Below are positions 37,118-39,589 of a stretch of DNA of 39,589 bases, in pieces; the stretch's first letter is position 1; the number at the start of each line of letters is the position of its first letter. Below the pieces are notes generated by a model. The model had not been told where the DNA came from. It saw only the letters and a list, made by a program, of their open reading frames with translations, and did not search any database. The stretch is from JBOFZL01 sp051655155 (GTDB taxonomy: Bacteria; Bacillota; Clostridia; Peptostreptococcales; Filifactoraceae): assembly GCA_051655155.1 (NCBI GenBank), contig JBOFZL010000057.1:1-39589 (forward strand). The letters run 5' to 3'. Position numbers and translations under genes: made by a program.

Positions 37118-37222
37118 AAAAAGATAACACCCTACTAAATTAGCAAGGTGTTAGAGCTTTACGGCATCTGTTTCCAGAGCCTTATTATAGTAACCTAATA
37201 TCTTTCGGTATGATATAAGTTA
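37118..37222 (-). ncRNA. tracrRNA
   Basis: The anti-repeat (37184-37219) pairs with 32 of 36 positions of the CRISPR repeat, counting G-U. The mismatches at repeat positions 9-10 and 18 form the usual bulges. Next comes ACTATAATAAGGC and a nexus hairpin GGC-TCTG-GAAA-CAGA-GCC. A 12-bp terminator hairpin follows (37126-37152, loop ATT) and ends ATCTTTTT. The core closely resembles the Neisseria II-C tracrRNA (GCTACAATAAGGC...). It is transcribed in the same direction as cas9 and ends about 50 nt before its ATG. Confidence 0.92.
37126..37152 (-). terminator. tracrRNA terminator hairpin
   Basis: AACACCTTGCTA pairs with TAGTAGGGTGTT, a 12-bp stem including two G-U pairs with loop ATT, followed by ATCTTTTT at 37118-37125. 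It also forms the 3' structural stem-loop of the tracrRNA. Confidence 0.85.
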
Positions 37223-37227
37223 CTATA

Positions 37228-37256
37228 ATATTACCCTTTTTTTGCTAACTTGTCAA
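37228..37256 (-). promoter_or_regulatory. tracrRNA promoter
   Basis: On the minus strand a perfect TTGACA (37251-37256), a 17-nt spacer and TAATAT (37228-37233) put the start at about 37221-37223. The -10 overlaps one arm (37219-37229) of an 11-bp inverted repeat. Confidence 0.82.
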
Positions 37257-37300
37257 CTAATTTTTATTAATTTTTCTTATTTAAAGTCCAATTTTTTGTA

Positions 37301-38305
37301 CTACTCCTCCCTTCGTCTCATATTTTCTAAACTTTCTTCCATTTTTCCTATATAGCCTTCTACTGCTTCTTTGGGGCCTAGAATTTTTGCTCTACTTCCA
37401 AAATACAGCATCCAGCCATAAAATGTTGGACTTAGTGCCACATCTACCCTAGTTCTAAAGGTTGGTTCTCCGTCTGGGGTCAAAGTTTCTACTTGCTTTT
37501 CTATTCTTACATCGTTTCCAAACTTGTCTCTCACTACCCCTACCAGCCCTTCGGCAAATTCTAGCTCAACTGTGGTGGTATCTTCTGCTCCAAACATAGA
37601 AAATACTGATTTTGAGTAGGTAACTATGTCAAAGTCCTTCTCTTTTTTGGTTGCCTTTTGTTCTAAGATTTCTACGGCTTCCATCTTATCTATCCTAAAG
37701 TTTTTTATCTTATGGTCTTCATGGTGATAGCCTATTAAATAATATGTTTCGTTTCCCCAGGTTAGGGCGTAAGGATCTACCGTACGCTCCTTTTTGTGGT
37801 ATTTTTTCTTCCAATTTGTGTCTATATCAAAGTATTTAAAGGTTACCTGTCGTTTGTTTTCGATGGCTTCGTGTAGTTTATCTATGTTGTAATATATGCT
37901 GGTATTGGTGGTTTTAGGCCTACTAGCCACTATAATCTGACGTTTTAGCTTTTTCTCGTCAATCTCGTTAGTCAATTTGCCTATTTTTGCAATCAATTCC
38001 TTTGATTTTTTCTCGGGTATAAAACGTGAGGTAGCTACTGCATCTACCAAAAGCTTAAGTTCTGCCAATTCAAAGTCCCTCACCCCTATGTAATATCTAT
38101 TTTCTTTTCCTTTGGCAGTTATTATGTCCATACCATATTCTTCTAAGCAGCCCATATCATCATAGACAGTTTTTCTCTCAACTGCGATGCCTAAGCTCTC
38201 CATATGCTTTATTATATCTTGCACGGAAAGTTTGTTCTCTTCGTTACTCTTTCGTAATAACAAATCTCTCAAATACAATAATTTTAGTTTTTTGCTATCT
38301 TTCAT
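37301..38305 (-). CDS. HTH-WYL transcriptional regulator
   Basis: The N-terminal winged helix-turn-helix (NKLSVQDIIKHMESLGIAVERKTVYDDMGCLEEYG) is followed by a WYL domain at about residues 140-215 (VTFKYFDIDT ... VDPYALTWGNETYYLIGYHHEDHKIKNFRIDKM). The C-terminal WCX extension (VELEFAEGLVGVV ... ILGPKEAVEGYIGKMEESLENM) completes the family. WYL proteins sense ligands, often nucleic acid or nucleotides, and frequently regulate CRISPR and phage-defence loci. The start at 38305 (or 38308) is chosen because AAAGGA lies just upstream; the longer frame to 38332 adds eight or nine weakly supported residues. No terminator separates it from the tracrRNA promoter. Confidence 0.9.
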   Translation of the reverse strand: MKDSKKLKLLYLRDLLLRKSNEENKLSVQDIIKHMESLGIAVERKTVYDDMGCLEEYGMDIITAKGKENRYYIGVRDFELAELKLLVDAVATSRFIPEKKSKELIAKIGKLTNEIDEKKLKRQIIVASRPKTTNTSIYYNIDKLHEAIENKRQVTFKYFDIDTNWKKKYHKKERTVDPYALTWGNETYYLIGYHHEDHKIKNFRIDKMEAVEILEQKATKKEKDFDIVTYSKSVFSMFGAEDTTTVELEFAEGLVGVVRDKFGNDVRIEKQVETLTPDGEPTFRTRVDVALSPTFYGWMLYFGSRAKILGPKEAVEGYIGKMEESLENMRRREE

Positions 38306-38721
38306 CATTAAAGTCCTTTCTACCATGTCCAAAATTTTGTATATTTTAAGTATACAATTAGTTTTGTCCTTTTTTTTGTACTATTACACACATAGTACCA
38401 CTTTTTTTATATTTTATACAAATTTTATATTATTAATCACTACTACTATTGTATACACTAATATAAAATCTTATTTTTACCTTAAAAGTAGCATTTAAAT
38501 TTTTTGATTAAAATAATTTCAAATAAAGCTAGTAAGAAATCTTTTTTCCTCTAATTACTACAAAAAATATTTTATTCTAAATGGTTAATTGCAAAAAAAA
38601 AGCAACTAAGATTATTAGCCACTCTAAAATTTTTTCCTAAATTATTTTAAACAAATCTCGTGTATTTTATGACAAAAAAAAGCTGAAAGACACCGACCTT
38701 TCGTCAATATCCCCCAGTTGA
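38306..38721. other. AT-rich regulatory gap between the WYL gene and tRNA cluster
   Basis: No gene is visible. It contains the inverted repeats in front of the WYL gene and two terminator-like T runs for the minus-strand rRNA/tRNA transcript: one near 38675-38700 (GAAAG/CTTTC hairpin, then T8) and a weaker one near 38596-38625. Confidence 0.6.
38337..38398. promoter_or_regulatory. Probable operators of the WYL regulator
   Basis: There are two perfect 7-7-7 inverted repeats: TTGTATA-N7-TATACAA (38337-38357) and GTACTAT-N7-ATAGTAC (38378-38398). Two further TTGTATA half-sites lie at 38415-38421 (reverse) and 38449-38455. The first palindrome also contains a TATACT -10-like hexamer, so a bound repressor would block the promoter. 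Confidence 0.55.
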
Positions 38722-38813
38722 TGGCGGAGAAGGAGGGATTTGAACCCTCGCGCCCGTTAACCAGGCCTACTCCCTTAGCAGGGGAGCCTCTTCAGCCACT
38801 TGAGTACTTCTCC
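38722..38813 (-). tRNA. tRNA-Ser (GCT)
   Basis: The 92-nt class II tRNA has a long variable arm, anticodon loop CTGCTAA, acceptor GGAGAAG/CTTCTCC and an encoded CCA. It is the last gene of the tRNA cluster. Confidence 0.96.
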
Positions 38814-38835
38814 ATAAAATATTATATCCTTTTTC

Positions 38836-38910
38836 TGGCAGGGGAAGCAGGATTTGAACCCACGGCATTCGGTTTTGGAGACCGACGTTCTACCACTGAA
38901 CTATTCCCCT
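38836..38910 (-). tRNA. tRNA-Trp (CCA)
   Basis: The anticodon loop is CTCCAAA, the acceptor AGGGGAA/TTCCCCT, and CCA is encoded. The T-loop GGTTCAAATCC is intact. Confidence 0.96.
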
Positions 38911-38932
38911 AAAAAAATACCCACCGATAAAA

Positions 38933-39009
<77 letters not shown>

Positions 39010-39054
39010 TCATGCACTTGAGCAATCAAAACTGCAAATTCTAGTTTAAAAAAA

Positions 39055-39130
39055 TGGTGATCCATCCGCGACTCGAACGCGGGACACCCTGATTAAAAGT
39101 CAGGTGCTCTGCCGACTGAGCTAATGGACC
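39055..39130 (-). tRNA. tRNA-Lys (TTT)
   Basis: The anticodon loop is CTTTTAA, the acceptor GGTCCAT/ATGGATC has one G-U, and CCA is encoded. Its wobble U34 is a likely SelU substrate. Confidence 0.97.
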
Positions 39131-39158
39131 AGACTAGTTATAAATACCGCTATCTTAA

Positions 39159-39232
39159 TGGAGCGGGTGAAGGGGATCGAACCCTCGCAACCGGCTTGGA
39201 AGGCCGGGGCTCTACCACTGAGCTACACCCGC
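39159..39232 (-). tRNA. tRNA-Gly (TCC)
   Basis: The anticodon loop is CTTCCAA, the acceptor GCGGGTG/CACCCGC, and CCA is encoded. Confidence 0.97.
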
Positions 39233-39247
39233 ATGGCAGAAAATTAT

Positions 39248-39332
39248 TGGTGGAGGAGAGTGGATTCGAACCACTGAAAGCACAGCTAACAGATTTACAG
39301 TCTGCCCCCTTTGGCCACTCGGGAACTCCTCC
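39248..39332 (-). tRNA. tRNA-Tyr (GTA)
   Basis: This is an 85-nt class II tRNA with anticodon loop CTGTAAA, acceptor GGAGGAG/CTCCTCC and an encoded CCA. It is the ligand expected to be read by the two tyrosine T-boxes in this window. Confidence 0.96.
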
Positions 39333-39341
39333 ATATTATTT

Positions 39342-39417
39342 TGGTGGGAACAACAGGGCTCGAACCTGTGACCCCCTGCTTGTAAGGCAGGTGCTCTCCC
39401 AGCTGAGCTATGCTCCC
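39342..39417 (-). tRNA. tRNA-Val (TAC)
   Basis: The anticodon loop is CTTACAA, the acceptor GGGAGCA/TGTTCCC has one G-U, and CCA is encoded. It is the first tRNA after the 5S gene. Confidence 0.97.
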
Positions 39418-39430
39418 AGAAAAAGCTTTA

Positions 39431-39546
39431 ATTGGCTACGACCTACTCTCCCAAGCCCCTGCGAGCTAAGTACCATCAGCGATGTAGGGCTTAACTTCTG
39501 TGTTCGGGATGGGAACAGGTGTATCTCCTACTCTATAATAGCCATA
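39431..39546 (-). rRNA. rrf: 5S ribosomal RNA
   Basis: The minus strand contains the conserved loop region CCTGTTCCCATCCCGAACAC, then AGAAGTTAAGC and GATGGTACT. TGGCTA/TAGCCA form helix I at the ends. The exact ends are uncertain by a few bases. A 23S gene is expected just beyond the window. Confidence 0.93.
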
Positions 39547-39589
39547 TAAATTAAAATCTTACTTAACCTCTCGCCATAAAAGCAATCAG

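Overview
The window is low-GC, Gram-positive-type DNA with AGGAGG ribosome binding sites, T-box leaders, an S-layer-homology surface protein and a SelU enzyme. It most likely comes from an anaerobic Firmicute (Clostridia/Tissierellia-like). I cannot name the genus.

Layout. (1) Positions 1-9042 hold housekeeping genes, mostly on the minus strand: ftsK, selU and rimO in one operon, with rimO broken by an in-frame TAA. Divergent from them is a dbpA-type RNA helicase. It converges on a three-gene operon for a CorC-like CBS protein, an FMN-binding-like exported protein and an unknown polytopic membrane protein. (2) Positions 9124-14400 hold an unknown cytoplasmic protein, an exported coiled-coil protein, and a P-type cation ATPase. 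The ATPase leader carries a clear yybP-ykoY (Mn2+) riboswitch overlapping an intrinsic terminator. (3) Positions 14408-19302 hold tyrS and, divergently, a three-gene ABC importer. Each has its own T-box leader with an apparent UAC (Tyr) specifier, which makes the importer a likely tyrosine transporter. (4) Positions 19483-25144 are a complete oligopeptide importer operon (oppD-F-B-C-A). (5) Positions 25515-30278 encode a 1587-residue S-layer-anchored surface protein with internal tandem repeats. (6) Positions 30655-31060 are a frameshifted IS3-family transposase remnant that abuts a CRISPR array.

(7) Positions 31064-38400 are a compact type II-C CRISPR-Cas locus. It has 22 identical 36-nt repeats with 21 spacers, a bidirectional terminator, then cas2, cas1 and cas9 (1078 aa, Nme-like geometry) on the minus strand, a tracrRNA gene upstream of cas9, and a WYL-domain regulator upstream of that. 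Each repeat ends in an extended -10 promoter (TGGTATAAT), so each spacer probably has its own promoter. The tracrRNA region contains a self-complementary repeat/anti-repeat that could fold as a natural single guide in longer transcripts. Spacers 4 and 6 are near-identical variants of one target. (8) Positions 38722-39546 are the end of an rRNA operon: 5S rRNA followed by Val, Tyr, Gly, Lys, Ile, Trp and Ser tRNA genes, all on the minus strand.
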